Assembly (NCBI GenBank): GCA_900404475.1
Contig: OUQQ01000368.1
Location: 6,259 to 26,523 of the forward strand
Source: Spongospora subterranea
Taxonomy: Eukaryota; Endomyxa; Phytomyxea; Plasmodiophorida; Plasmodiophoridae
Direction: 5' to 3'
DNA: 20,265 nt
Under the pieces are notes generated by a model. It was given only the letters and a program-made list of their open reading frames with translations. It was not told where the DNA came from and did not search any database. This document shows positions 1 through 10,070 of the stretch, piece after piece. Every line of letters starts with the position of its first letter. Position 1 is the first letter of the stretch. The position numbers and the translations under genes were made by a program.

Positions 1-296
1 AAGTCATGCCGGTCACGGTATACAGGGGGTGTGTACCGTAAAGTCATGCCGGTCACGGTATACAGGGGGTGTGTACCGTAAAGTCATGCCGGTCACGGTA
101 TACAGGGGGTGTGTACCGTAAAGTCATGCCGGTCACGGTATACAGGGGGTGTGTACCGTAAAGTCATGCCGGTCACGGTATACAGGGGGTGTGTACCGTA
201 AAGTCATGCCGGTCCCGGTATACAGGGGGTGTGTACCGTAAAGTCATGCCGGTCACGGTATACAGGGGGTGTGTACCGTAAAGTCATGCCGGTCAC
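1..296. repeat. Minisatellite, 40-bp unit, 7 full copies plus part of an 8th
   Basis: Seven head-to-tail 40-bp units fill 1-280, and 16 bases of an eighth follow (281-296) before unique sequence begins. The copies are identical except for one A-to-C change at 215 in unit 6. Each unit contains an imperfect inverted repeat: ACGGTATAC, a seven-base AGGGGGT loop, then GTGTACCGT, nine pairs with one G-T wobble. The array begins at base 1, so its left edge lies outside the window. The near-identity points to recent amplification or homogenisation. I see no coding role; open frames here only reflect the lack of stops in the unit. Confidence 0.97.
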
Positions 297-494
297 CGGC
301 TCACCGCCATGGCCCCGATCCGGCACCCACAGTGCACGTTACTTGGTCGACGGTCCCCCCTCCTTATCGTGCACGTTGTTGGGTGATGGGGTTTACCTTA
401 CGCTACTGATGATGACCTGTAGACGGTACTTGGGATTGGTTCTGTGGGGCGTCAGTGACCACGACCCCAGTCACCCCACGATAGCACATCTGCA
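297..494. other. Unique flank between minisatellite and first gene
   Basis: GC-rich unique sequence. It may hold the promoter and 5' UTR of the gene starting at 495, but I recognise no TATA box or initiator. Confidence 0.4.
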
Positions 495-1211
495 ATGACG
501 AACAGCGACAATCGGCCAACGACACCTCATGGCGCAATCCCAATGGTCACTATCCAGTCGTCAATCCCGTACGTCATTGGCACTTCGCCAAAAAAAGCTT
601 GTGGGCTAGCAGCGATTCCCATATCGTACTTTAACCATCCATCGTGGTTTGGTCGTCATTGGCTGATAGTTGTCGCCTGCTCCCTTGCAGTCGTTGTCGG
701 GGCTGCGATATCGTTGGTGTTCCTCTTTCGAAAGAATGACGTCGCTGGCATCGATGACATGGATGATACCAGCAAAGGGTTGATTCGAGATGCCAAGCCC
801 TTGATTGCAGGATTTGCCCACTATTCACAGAAGGATCCCAATTCCCTAGAAGAGGCACGAACGTTTTCTGCCAAAGTCGATTCATTCAATACATTGTACC
901 GAGGGAAAGCGGTAAGCAGAGAGGCGACTCAACAACGAGATGCAGTGAGCGAGGCCGTTCATTCTTATATCTCGACACACGAACAAGATCTTACTGCTGC
1001 TCGCAGCCTCATTGCCGAACTTCGAGTGATCATCAACAAGTGGGAGCAAGTCAAAAGTAGAACGAAACGAGATGGGCAGATTAAGCCCATCATCAAACGA
1101 CTTGATGCGTTAGTGAGCAAACTGATCCTGTGTGGAGGGGATATCAATAGTGAATATCTCAAATTGTGTCACGACATTGACAGCCTTCCTACGGTTGCGC
1201 CCAAGGCATGA
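495..1211 (+). CDS. Hypothetical single-pass membrane protein, 238 aa
   Basis: I do not recognise this protein. The open frame codes for 238 residues. Residues about 1-52 are polar and low in charge. Residues about 55-78 form one strongly hydrophobic stretch (WLIVVACSLAVVVGAAISLV) ending in FRKN, which suggests a signal anchor with the basic side in the cytosol. The rest is charged and lacks Pro and Gly, so it is probably long helices or a coiled coil (for example AARSLIAELRVIINKWEQV). ATG 495 is the first start; ATG 543 is an alternative that keeps the membrane segment. No intron is needed. The stop is TGA at 1209-1211, and the same frame stays open afterwards to another TGA at 1527. Codon use looks normal. 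It could be one exon of a longer gene. Confidence 0.6.
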   Translation: MTNSDNRPTTPHGAIPMVTIQSSIPYVIGTSPKKACGLAAIPISYFNHPSWFGRHWLIVVACSLAVVVGAAISLVFLFRKNDVAGIDDMDDTSKGLIRDAKPLIAGFAHYSQKDPNSLEEARTFSAKVDSFNTLYRGKAVSREATQQRDAVSEAVHSYISTHEQDLTAARSLIAELRVIINKWEQVKSRTKRDGQIKPIIKRLDALVSKLILCGGDINSEYLKLCHDIDSLPTVAPKA

Positions 1212-1559
1212 TGGATCGATGAGATCCACCATCAAATAAATTATTTGTTCCCAATACGCCATGGTGGAATACATCGCAAACAGCCGTCAAAGTGTGCATT
1301 TTCACAAATGATTAGCTCGCATCAAAAAGTTATGATTTACAAACGTAATCAACAGTTCATCGAGAAATTCAATGTCTTGTCTTTTTCAATCCGAGCACCT
1401 CAATCTCTAAATGGAAAAACCAGAAATCGATTCTCAGAAGAGTTCATTACTTTCTTCATCGTTAACCGTAATCAGTGCGGATTGGATATTAGTGTCGATT
1501 CGGAAATGGTGTGGACATCCACAAATTGATTGGGTACTGTAGTTTGAGGTAGCGGCCTT
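1212..1559. other. AT-rich stretch, no gene assigned
   Basis: The + frame of the preceding gene is open from 1212 to 1526, but the composition is AT-rich and the peptide looks random. On the minus strand, traces of the retroelement described next may extend down to here. I assign no gene. Confidence 0.4.
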
Positions 1560-3025
1560 GTTCCCGCCCCTGGGCTTTAATGCTTGCGACTCGGATTTGC
1601 TAATGTCATGCTTGCCAATAATCTACTGCAGTTCAGGCATTCAGGCGCCAATTATAATTAACCAGTCCTCAAATTATGGTTCTCCACTCATTGCCCCAAT
1701 TCGGTCATAAATCGTCGTCAAACTCCAAGATGAGGGTAATTTGAGTAAGTTCAGAAATTAGCGTCTCTGAGAGGATTTCAATCTGCTTTCCAATATTCTC
1801 TTCTAGTTTGTCTGTCGATGGCATGTGGGATATACGTGTGTATCAGTATCATTTTGTCGTATAATTTCACAATTTGTGTTGCAAACGTAAACGGTCCAAA
1901 GCATTGAATTGGCGGTGGATATAGTTTTTCAATTTGGAGGTGCTCTCGCCAAAAATTCCTGATTGTGTGTATCGATCATCACACTCGTAGTGTGGAAATC
2001 CATTGATATGACGTCGGTGTTTCAGTTTTGAAACACAAACCACATCTCTTGGGTGCTGATTCGCAAAGTGTGCCAGTTCGGTTGCCTTCTCCTCCCTTAA
2101 TGAGCATGTTTTCCATTGTGCTACAATCAAATGTCTGTTATCGTTCACTTGTTTAGCTTTAACATTGAGCCTCGTAAAACATTGTGTTATTTTCAGTTGC
2201 CTAATTTGTTTAGTTGAGGCATTGTTGTGAGAGCATTTTTTGTTGAAGCTCAGCTTTTCCAGGTGTAGCTGTAATTCGTCTTTGTTTGTTTTGCCGTTGT
2301 CGGTTGAGGCATTGTCGTTAGAGCATTTTCCGGTGATACCAATCTTTTCCAAGTTGTTGTAGTAGTTCTTCTTTGTTTGTTTGGTCATGGTCTGTTTTTC
2401 CAGGGTTACTAGAGATGGTGATGCTGCTTCTTGGAACATAACGGTATTGGTCTGAACTCTGTATTATCCGATGTTGGTTTGTCTGTGTTGGTGCAATTGG
2501 CGTTATAATGTCTCTCGTCAATGGTTTGTTTTCTGTCTTCCTTTCCGCTATCTGTATCGGGCTCCGATTGAATTGGGAACCTTGTTTCTCTCGATATTTT
2601 TTACGTATTCTTCGCATTCTTCAGTTTCAAAAGTGTGATGACCATTCATAGTGTTTCTTTCTATTGGAAAGATGGTCCCATAATGGTTCAGTCTGCTATG
2701 TCTGTCCCTTCGGGGTTGATAGTTTGATGCAATACATAGATCGTGGTTTTCCAATGAACGCGGTCTCGTATTTGTGGAAAAACGATTCAATCCATTCGGT
2801 ATATCTGTGGTTAGAGGTGTGTTGTCTAACTGATTATGATCATGTTGGTCTCATAAAAAAACGCTGCTACTGTAAACTCGAACAATCCAGCCCATTGCCG
2901 GTCCTGTCCATTATTTCTAGATATTCATCGAGAGTAGAATTTTCATTGTTGGGTAATGATCCGGCGTAGGGTAGTTCAGTATTATTGTCGCTATGGTTCT
3001 TTTCCTTGCGTTCGATCTCTGGCAT
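1560..3025 (-). mobile_element. Decayed non-LTR retrotransposon (AP-endonuclease region)
   Basis: Minus-strand remnant of a LINE-like element. In the open frame 1867-2439 the block LIVAQWKTCSLREEKATELA, then DVVCVSKLK, then HINGFPHYECDDR follows the order of APE-type endonuclease motifs (usually xxQWNxRSL, then DVVxLQET, then a gly-rich segment). Beyond the stop, in another frame around 1685-1830, come KLEENIGKQIEILSE, then ITLILEFDDDL, a stop, then PNWGNEW, matching the GDFNxxxxxWG region. Key residues are gone: the Asn after W is Lys, the Glu of QET is lost, and GDFN reads EFDD. Several frame changes and stops are present, so it is inactive. The 5' part (2440-3025) has open pieces in three frames that I read as the ORF1 remnant. 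No reverse transcriptase, tail or target-site duplication was found. Confidence 0.68.
2213..2392 (-). repeat. Diverged 90-bp tandem duplication inside the retroelement relic
   Basis: Two adjacent 90-bp copies (2213-2302 and 2303-2392) both begin GTTGAGGCATTGT on the + strand and share the TAGAGCATTTT/GAGAGCATTTT and TCTTTGTTTGTTTT blocks. On the coding minus strand they encode two 30-residue units of the form T-K-x-E-L-x-x-x-L-E-K-x-(9-10)-N-A-S-T. The pattern resembles a SAP-type DNA-binding helix pair, but this is inference from a weak match. Confidence 0.6.
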
Positions 3026-3428
3026 TCAATCACATTGTAAACTGAATTCAGCACCTTGAAACCAACCCAGGTTCAGCGACTAATTTAGGGACCTTCTGAC
3101 GAACTCGACCCGCCTTTACTTAACGTAGAAACCGCGACACCTCCACCACGATTCGGGAAGAAACACGTAGGTTAACGCTTGTCTGTAATTGTAGTTTCAG
3201 GAGAATCCACAAGAACATCCGGTTTCAGATAGTCTTTCTGCCAATACTAGACGTCTCTCTCACTCAACTTTGTCAGGTCGCTTCTGAATAATGGAGAATT
3301 AGTTATTCGGTTTTACTGTTGATGGTCGCGAAATGTGACGATGATTTGGTCAGTGGTTTTCAATGGTACTGTGTTTTATCGACATTGTATAGGCTCAAAT
3401 TTGCAATCCCTGCAAACGTCAACATCTT
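3026..3428. other. Intergenic, no gene seen
   Basis: No convincing coding frame, RNA gene or repeat. It lies between the retroelement relic and the stop of the spliced gene at 3429 and should contain that gene's 3' UTR. Confidence 0.4.
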
Positions 3429-4690
3429 TCACTCCTCGATCGCATTGCCATCGTCTTGCTCCAACTCAAGGAGGTCGCAATCCGGATCGACCATATTCTC
3501 TGGTACAAACCCTATTTTATTGAACCCAGTTAGATTAATTTCACACGATATATCCAACGGAGACTCAAACTTGGTAAATACCGAAGAGATTCTTGGTTCG
3601 GCCTGAGCTAAACGCTCCGTTGTTGGGGGAACGCCACGAGATTGCTTGCGGTGCTTCTCTGGTGTATCAGCAACAGCGTTGATGCTTGTTCTCTCGTCTG
3701 GGACCTCCACCTCTGGCGTACACCTCATTAGGCATATTGCAACTGCCTATAAGAATGAGCAATCCGATGTACGACAGAGGCCGTATCCAGCCGTCCACGT
3801 CAGAACACACGAATTGTCGCGGTTGAGCATGAACAGCTTGAATTGATTCTGCGTCAAAGGCAATGTCGGGCACTGACATGAAAACAACGCCCCGAAGGCC
3901 TGAACGGCCCGGCTGTTTCTATACCATACCGATGCCATGGGCCATGACCTAGCACTCGTAATCTCCACCACAAGAATGCCTTTGTTGGTGAGCATATCCT
4001 GGAAAAATGTATCCGTCACCCCCCGGACGGCGTAATCCTGATCGGCCAGCATCCCACCGACACCGAAAGTCTTCTTCCCATTGGGAAAACAACAAACTTT
4101 CAAAAGTCCAGCAACCTGTGATTTGACCATGAACGCATTGGCCTCAATCCGAGTTTCATCAGCATCATCGGCAAGTGAGATGAAATTATTGTGAATTATG
4201 GCCAACGACCTATTTGACAGTAAGGGTTGAAACTTTTGTCTCCCGTCGACGACTTCTAAAACCTCCGCCAACTGGTCCATTCCAGTTCATATCTGCAACA
4301 TTACGATATAGGGCTGGATGGACATAATCGGACTTGATTTTGGAAGCTGTCGGTCGCGAAATCAATTTCCTGCTGTCACTCTCGTCGCCTGCTAGATCGT
4401 GAATCTAGGCATGTCTCTGTTGAAGTTGTTGAGATGAATTTTTCCGAAGTGCTCAGCAAGCGGAAGTGTCCACCCGTGGTCGACATCATCAACAAAGCTG
4501 CTTGACCCTGACGATGTGTCAGAAGCAACGCTCTGAGCGTCCTGTTCGTCGAGCCATATGTTCAAATTGTGATTTGAATCAATAGGCAGCGTTGCAACTG
4601 TTGGAAGATCACCTATCGAGAATGATAGAAATTGTCAAACACTTCGAGCGCGACCCGAACATTCGGCGGTTCAAGGCGTGGCAGTTTCAT
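3429..4690 (-). CDS. Unrecognised multi-exon gene (at least five exons)
   Basis: No open frame spans this region, but splicing gives one coherent frame. Proposed exons in transcript order: 4690 or later to 4485 (5' end unsure), 4404-4305, 4255-3956, 3899-3711, 3658-3429. The last three introns (4304-4256, 49 nt, GTAATG donor; 3955-3900, 56 nt; 3710-3659, 52 nt) match phases exactly and start GT and end AG. The first join (4484-4405, 80 nt) is a guess. ATG 4690 opens MKLPRLEPPNVRVALE, but its link to exon A is unproven. The product is at least about 280 residues. It has a Ser/Asp-rich N-terminal region (SVASDTSSGSSSFVDD), a mixed globular middle (RSLAIIHNNFISLADDADET) and a short hydrophobic run (PLSYIGLLILIG). 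The C-terminus is acidic (DLLELEQDDGNAIEE) and ends at TGA 3429. I recognise no family. A decayed gene with frameshifts is the alternative. Confidence 0.5.
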
Positions 4691-4816
4691 GGTCAGCAAG
4701 ATGAATTCAGAGTGGTTCCAAACTCGTTCGGATGGACGAGAGTGTTCTGGTTATAGTGAAAAAATCAGGGAATGATGTATTTACATGTGATTATTAGAGA
4801 ACTTTGTGACGATTGT
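4691..4816. other. Spacer between the H4 3' end and the spliced gene
   Basis: Holds the 5' flank of the preceding minus-strand gene and whatever follows the H4 stem-loop on the same strand. No separate feature seen. Confidence 0.35.
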
Positions 4817-4831
4817 GGTGTTGATAACACC
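4817..4831 (-). terminator. Histone-type 3' stem-loop of H4
   Basis: On the minus strand the sequence GGTGTTATCAACACC starts 30 nt after the H4 stop. It folds as a 5-bp stem with loop TATCA (or 6 bp with a 3-nt loop). The H3 gene carries a near-identical hairpin in the same place, which supports a role in 3' processing and stability of a replication-dependent, non-polyadenylated histone mRNA bound by a stem-loop binding protein. The function is inferred from histone biology. Confidence 0.75.
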
Positions 4832-4861
4832 TGTAGTACTTTCCTCTGTAGCTGCACCGGA

Positions 4862-5992
<1,131 letters not shown>

Positions 5993-6014
5993 TCACAATC
6001 GTTTTTCTCAACCA

Positions 6015-6030
6015 GGTGCTATCAAGCACC
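6015..6030 (+). terminator. Histone-type 3' stem-loop of H3
   Basis: GGTGCTATCAAGCACC gives a perfect 6-bp stem with a 4-nt loop ATCA, starting 22 nt after the stop. Size, position and the GG...CC ends match the classical histone mRNA stem-loop, and the core GGTGYTATCA is shared with the H4 gene. CAACCA precedes it and ACACAAA follows. A purine-rich U7-type element is not obvious. Confidence 0.82.
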
Positions 6031-6880
6031 ACACAAATCCAAAGCTAGCTTACCCTTTTCACTACACTAAAAACAAAAATTGCTTCTTCATGTGTCAAAC
6101 AATGCTCCGTCTTTATTAGGCATGTGTTTTTTGTCGTACAGTAGCGCCACGAGGGGACATTGTCCACATACTTGGTGCCGCCAATATTATCCAGATTTGC
6201 AAGATTATTGCTACCTTTCTATTCCTTACAAATGGATTCTGATTTGCGACACCGACAGTCCAGCTGTGCCCGGCGGACATCAAACGGACAAGCTGAAACT
6301 TGCACAAAGACGTTGAAAACGTGGTTGATTTTTTTTAAGTTGTTGCTATAGCGAAATTGATGCCGGTCATTTTGTTTTACAAATATACTTTTTGTGTGCG
6401 ACAGTTGGAAAAACTGAAGATTATTAGGGCGCGGAATGAGCTATGACTTGGCCACATCCGATCTCAGCATTGAAGTGTTGGGAGAAAAGGATAAGTTTCA
6501 TATTCCATTTTCGAATTCATCGTTGCTGACTGTTTGCGCTTGATAGCCCAGATAGGTAGGTCGTCCTCGTTTGACCTCCATCTGTGAGCCGTTTGAACTG
6601 AATGCGCGTTGAAACTTGTAATCAATCACTGAATTTTCAACGCGACACTGTCACAAAGTATCATCTCCTATCTGCCCTCAAAGGATACCCCTAAACCTCC
6701 CCACGTGCACGAGATTGCCTTTTCCAAACTTTCGGGCACAGATTGGTTTATCATGTGGTGTCGAGCCACTCAGCCCGACAACCATTATCAGTAATGTCGC
6801 AATAAAAACAGGTTTTTGATTGTGCTAAACATAAACTAGTCTATAAACGGAACCAGATATGTTGACAAGATAAACACCAC
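6031..6880. other. Intergenic, no gene seen
   Basis: AT-rich sequence after H3. Short open frames on both strands lack coding character. No RNA gene or repeat recognised. Confidence 0.4.
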
Positions 6881-7290
6881 TTGGTCGACGCTGGCCTTGG
6901 CGTTGATGTACAACTCCTATCGTTTGCGGGAAGACTTTCCGTTTGGCTAAACTCGGCACCTGGCGAAATTGCAGAGAATGGCAATGCTGCCATTGTCGCA
7001 AATCCACAACGGGATATTTCACAACGCTTCGTGACCACAATTTCAGAAACGATCTGGTTGACGTGAGACATCGAATTGCGATCGGTCCCAGTTCTTTGCG
7101 CAAATCGTCAGTTTGCGCCACATATTCATCAGCTCGTTTCTGGACAGTCAACAAGGGCGCTGAATCAGGAAATTTCTCGGCAATGACTGAACTTGTAAAA
7201 GATCGTTTGTCGCCCAATATCGAGCTCTCCCAAGAGCTGCAACGAATGACGTTGGGGAACTTGATCTCGAAATCCTGTCGTCGTCTGACC
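6881..7290. other. Coding-like segments, strand unresolved
   Basis: Two strands compete here. On +, the frame ending TGA at 7066 reads naturally (SAPGEIAENGNAAIVANPQR, then FVTTISETIW), and an overlapping frame continues to 7386 (MTELVKDRLSPNIELSQEL). On -, the frame from about 7277 down to 6825 also reads naturally (AEKFPDSAPLLTVQKRADEY, then DDLRKELGPIAI). I could not find introns that link either set to the strong + exon at 7311. Possible upstream exons of that gene, or a separate minus-strand gene. No family recognised. Confidence 0.35.
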
Positions 7291-7310
7291 TTGAACCATC
7301 AGGAAAGCGA

Positions 7311-7741
7311 TATCGGAGAAGGCGGTGTCCGATGCGAACCTGGTCGTGAAGCATCTCCGTCCAATGAAACCAGGTTTCGTCATTAATATTCCCGAGCCGG
7401 ATCTGCTTCACCAGGCGCTCCGTCTGCACACGTCCCCGGTCGGCCAAGGCGCCAACGCCGGCGAATCCGAGACCCGGTTCCGGCAATGGCTCGAGAGCGA
7501 GGCGGTGAACCTGTACCCAGAGTGTCGCGAGTTCAAAGTGGGGACGTCAGGCTGGGTTGGGATCCCGTTCGAGATCATGAACAAGTTGGTCTATGGGAAA
7601 TGGCACGTGATTCCATGGATCAACGAGATCCGGAGCCAGTCGCTGTTCGCAGATCGACCTCCCGCTCAGGTTCTGGCGCTGGTTTCGAAGGAGGAACAGG
7701 ATAAAGCGTACATGTTCCTTGCGTCGTCGGTCTTCGGCTAA
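7311..7741 (+). CDS. GC-rich terminal exon or small gene, unrecognised
   Basis: The + frame is open from just after TGA at about 7300 to TAA 7741, and third codon positions are strongly G/C, so it is coding. The peptide runs KAISEKAVSDANLVVKHLRP, then a proline-rich bend (FVINIPEPDLL). Later blocks include ESETRFRQWLESEAVNLYPE and GTSGWVGIPFEIMNKLVYGK. It ends in AYMFLASSVFG. There is no membrane segment or metal motif. If it starts internally at the ATG within HLRPMKPGF it is about 125 residues. Otherwise it begins at an AG acceptor near 7310 (CCATCAG) as the last exon of a longer gene. The base composition resembles the LeuA gene and differs from the flanks. Function unknown. Confidence 0.6.
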
Positions 7742-8396
7742 TCACTGACAGACAAACGATCTCGTCAACTGATGTATTCTAAACAAACTTGGCCCGTTGG
7801 GCCATTGGAAAAACAACCGCTGGTTGAATTTACGAGATTGTCGTTGAAATTGTTGGCAGAAGATTGGTCAGAGGTGGAACTTCGATTAAGGATAGGCGGG
7901 AGAGGAAACCCCACTGGCAAACGTTCCGCGTTGAACAATTCACGATGGGGATTTCTGCCTTTTCGTCGGTGATTCGTGAATTTGGGTCGACCTCATTACT
8001 GATTTGAGGGAATCAAATGGCACCTCCTTGGGGGATTTGTTTTTTGGATTTGATAAGTGTTTGAAACCGGCCACAATTTTCATGGTGAAGGCTTGTTCCC
8101 GAATGGGCACTGATGTGTGATCACAATAGCGCCGCGGTGGGTTAGAACGATTTGCTCACAGCATATCGAACGGGATACAGGTTTTCACACCGACATCGCA
8201 ATGCAATATGTCTGTTCGCAGTCAGTAAACAACAATGAGGGAGATTGCCCATCAGGGCCAGCGGCCGTCGTTTAAGATCACCATGACAGGGTCGCTCTCT
8301 CTCTGATTCCAGACCCGAAAAGCGGTGTTTAGCCCAGATGGAATGCAGAAGCGGATTTATTGAGACGAGCCGGACGGCGATCGACACTTATCTCCA
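7742..8396. other. Spacer between convergent genes
   Basis: 655 bp between the + gene ending at 7741 and the LeuA stop at 8397. I searched the minus strand here for the missing LeuA regulatory domain and saw no GDGPV-like motif or other match. No gene supported. Confidence 0.55.
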
Positions 8397-10070
8397 TTAC
8401 ACTGTCGGTTCAGATAGGGTTGGTTTGGCGTTGGGGAACCTGGTCAGGTATAACGCCACCACCTGTTCCTCGGTCAATTCCTCACCGCCGGACGTGGCGT
8501 TCTTGACATCGGCAGCGACCACCAGGACCGCCTCCCGCTCCACGTCGTACCCGTGCTTGTTCAGGACGTACAGGACACCGCCGCGCCCCGACTGTGAATT
8601 GATCCGGATCGGGATGTATTCCCGCCCGATATCGGCCGGGTCGATCGGGATGTAGATCACCGACCAGGGCTCGTCCTCCTTCTGCGCCTTCCACGACTTC
8701 ATGATCGCGTCCTGGTGCGAGCCGCTGAAGGCGGTGTAGGCCAGGGCGCCGGCGTACGGGGCGCGGGCCGGTACGGTCTCGCCCATGCACCGCTCGCACA
8801 CCTCCTTGATCATGGCGAGTTTCGACAGGTCAAGGTTGGGCTGGATCCCCAGGGAGTAAAAGTTCAGGGCGGCCGTGACCAGGTCCAGGTTCCCGGTCCG
8901 TTCGCCGCTGCCGAACAGGGTGCCCTCGACACGACGAGCTCCGGCCAGGATGGCCAGCTCCGAGGCGGCCACGCCCGTTCCGCGATCGTTGTGCGTGTGG
9001 ACCGAGATCTCGATCTGGTCGCGCCAGGCCAGGTTCCGCCCGATGAACTCGACCTGGTCGGCGTAGACGTTGGGCGTCGAGACCTCGACCGTGGACGGCA
9101 GGTTCAGGATCATCTTCCGCTCGTTCGACGGCTGCCAGACGGCGGCAACGGCGTCGCTGATTTCCAGGACGAAATCCATCTCGGTCGCCGAGAAGGACTC
9201 GGGCGAGAACTGCAGGCGCATGTCGGTGCCGGCCTCGACCAGGGGCTGCATCTCCGCCTTTAAGTAGGTGACGGCGTCGGTCGCCATCACGATGATCTGT
9301 TCACGCGTCTTCCCGAACACGTATTTGCGTTGATCGGGCGACGTCGAGATGTACGTGTGGAACACTACCCTTTTGGCGCCATGGAGCGCTTCCAGCGATC
9401 GCTTGATGACGTCGTTACGGGTCTGGCTGAGGATGTGGATCGTGACGTCGTCGGGGATCAGGTTCTCCTCAATCAGGCGACGGCAGAAAGCAAATTCGAC
9501 TTTGGACGCGGCCGGGTATCCGACCTCGATGTGTTTGAACCCGATACCGACCAGGAGCTGGAACATCTCCAGTTTCTGATTAATGTTCATCGGATTGGGC
9601 AGTGCCTGATTGCCATCGCGTAGGTCAACGCTCACCCAAACTGGAGAGGCGCCGAGTTTTTTGTTGGGCCATGTGCGCTCGGGGTATTGGAAGATTTCGG
9701 GGCGTTCGTATTTCCAGCAGTTGCGCATGGTTGGCGGGTCAACGGGGACTGGAGATTGGGAATGGGTTGAGAGTAGGCCAGTGAGATCATCCGGTTGACG
9801 ATGTGATTTGATGACCGCCAGGCGCTGGAGCTTGGTCGACATCTTGAGCATTGGTGGAAAGGATACGGTGGAGGGCGATTGGTGGCGACGGGTGGGATTG
9901 AGCGCCATCGGCTGGACCTGTTGAGGCGGGGCGGCGGTCAAGGTGGCAGTGGCTCCCGGATTGGCGTCGGCGGCTTGGAAAGACATCAGCACGGCGACCG
10001 TGATCGCGATGGCGAACGACAACATCGTGTCGATTGGCGATCGACCAGATAGTGATGTGAGTGGCGCCAT
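8397..10070 (-). CDS. leuA: 2-isopropylmalate synthase without regulatory domain
   Basis: Condenses acetyl-CoA with 2-oxoisovalerate, the first committed step of leucine synthesis. Intronless frame of 557 residues. The TIM-barrel domain (about 133-425) has the catalytic motif DLRDGNQ at 149-155, the metal motif HTHNDRG at 358-364 and GSGERTGN at 387-394. The linker parts follow, with FSGSHQDA at 448 and NSQSGRGG at 491. This is the long LEU4/actinobacterial type (WPNKKLGASPVW). It stops at 557, just after linker subdomain II. The C-terminal LeuA dimer domain, about 130 residues that bind leucine, is absent. Residues 1-130 are an extension. Residues 16-36 (MLSFAIAITVAVLMSFQ) look like a signal peptide or transit signal, and M77 KLQRLAVIKSHR could start a mitochondrial presequence. 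ATG 10070 has a good context (GAGATGG). The conserved part is far more GC-rich than its surroundings. Confidence 0.95.
   Translation of the reverse strand: MAPLTSLSGRSPIDTMLSFAIAITVAVLMSFQAADANPGATATLTAAPPQQVQPMALNPTRRHQSPSTVSFPPMLKMSTKLQRLAVIKSHRQPDDLTGLLSTHSQSPVPVDPPTMRNCWKYERPEIFQYPERTWPNKKLGASPVWVSVDLRDGNQALPNPMNINQKLEMFQLLVGIGFKHIEVGYPAASKVEFAFCRRLIEENLIPDDVTIHILSQTRNDVIKRSLEALHGAKRVVFHTYISTSPDQRKYVFGKTREQIIVMATDAVTYLKAEMQPLVEAGTDMRLQFSPESFSATEMDFVLEISDAVAAVWQPSNERKMILNLPSTVEVSTPNVYADQVEFIGRNLAWRDQIEISVHTHNDRGTGVAASELAILAGARRVEGTLFGSGERTGNLDLVTAALNFYSLGIQPNLDLSKLAMIKEVCERCMGETVPARAPYAGALAYTAFSGSHQDAIMKSWKAQKEDEPWSVIYIPIDPADIGREYIPIRINSQSGRGGVLYVLNKHGYDVEREAVLVVAADVKNATSGGEELTEEQVVALYLTRFPNAKPTLSEPTV

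Noticed and set aside
1..296. CRISPR-like array.
   Set aside because: Units are contiguous without variable spacers and the sequence is eukaryotic.
229..498. 89-codon frame starting inside the minisatellite.
   Set aside because: Its start is repeat sequence and the rest has no coding character.
8482..9784. Long + and - frames overlapping LeuA.
   Set aside because: Shadows caused by the GC-rich LeuA codons; they carry no domain.
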